Source of the DNA: an uncultured Erysipelotrichaceae bacterium
GTDB taxonomy: Bacteria; Bacillota_I; Bacilli_A; Erysipelotrichales; Erysipelotrichaceae
Assembly: GCA_902795875.1 (NCBI GenBank)
Contig: CADBND010000049.1
Coordinates: forward strand, 1-13,042
DNA length: 13,042 nt
Reading direction: 5' to 3'
The notes under the pieces are model-generated. The model was not told the origin of the DNA. It ran no database searches and saw only the letters and a program-made list of their open reading frames with translations. The position numbers and the translations under genes are program-made. This document shows positions 13,035 to 13,042 of the stretch, piece after piece; positions within the stretch are counted from its first letter, which is position 1, and every line of letters begins with the position of its first letter.

Positions 13035-13042
13035 ATTGAATC

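Larger units (their letters stand above)
12961..13042 (+). mobile_element. Possible terminus of an insertion element continuing beyond the window
   Basis: From TGTACCCCATGTCAAGGACA (12961-12980) onward the sequence has the look of an IS left end. It begins with TG, carries a short inverted-repeat motif that is also found reversed at 12031, and is followed by an intrinsic terminator directed into the element. No transposase is within the window, so this is a hypothesis. Confidence 0.35.

Overview
The window looks like the chromosome of a Gram-positive, low-to-moderate G+C bacterium of the Firmicutes/Bacillota type. The signs are strong AGGAGG-type ribosome binding sites, three lipoproteins with Leu-Phe/Ser-Gly-Cys lipoboxes, a mannose-family PTS component, a LacI-type regulator and classical intrinsic terminators. 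A gut or oral Erysipelotrichia-like host is a guess from style only. No rRNA, tRNA, CRISPR array or phage gene is visible.

Layout. (1) 1-300, minus strand: the N-terminal 76 codons of a mannose-family PTS EIIA protein, with a clear promoter and a perfect 17-bp palindrome in its leader. (2) 519-2823, minus strand: cytosine deaminase (codA) followed after 21 bp by an uncharacterised lipoprotein, ending in a long terminator hairpin. (3) 2902-10468, minus strand: a two-gene operon. A 1,923-residue lipoprotein made almost only of twelve carbohydrate-binding-like modules is followed by a GH32 (beta-fructosidase family) lipoprotein, then a strong terminator. (4) 10440-10640: a compact divergent control region with a TTGACA promoter whose spacer holds a LacI-type operator, a second 17-bp palindrome, and an extended -10 promoter facing the other way. 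(5) 10619-11661, plus strand: the LacI-family regulator and its terminator. (6) 11662-13042: an A+T-rich accessory stretch with one orphan TIR-domain gene, flanked by an 11-bp inverted repeat. Its right side looks like the end of an insertion element carrying an inward-facing terminator.

How the parts may work together. The LacI regulator, the giant module protein and the GH32 enzyme form a plausible surface fructan (or other beta-fructoside) capture-and-cleave unit. Both operon products should be lipid-anchored on the outer face of the membrane, one binding polymer through many repeats and the other hydrolysing it. No transporter is encoded beside them. The TIR gene is unrelated in style and probably came in horizontally. 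It has a plausible catalytic glutamate, but its C-terminal tail looks like the remnant of a TPR region, so it may be a reduced or decaying relative of larger TIR-TPR proteins.
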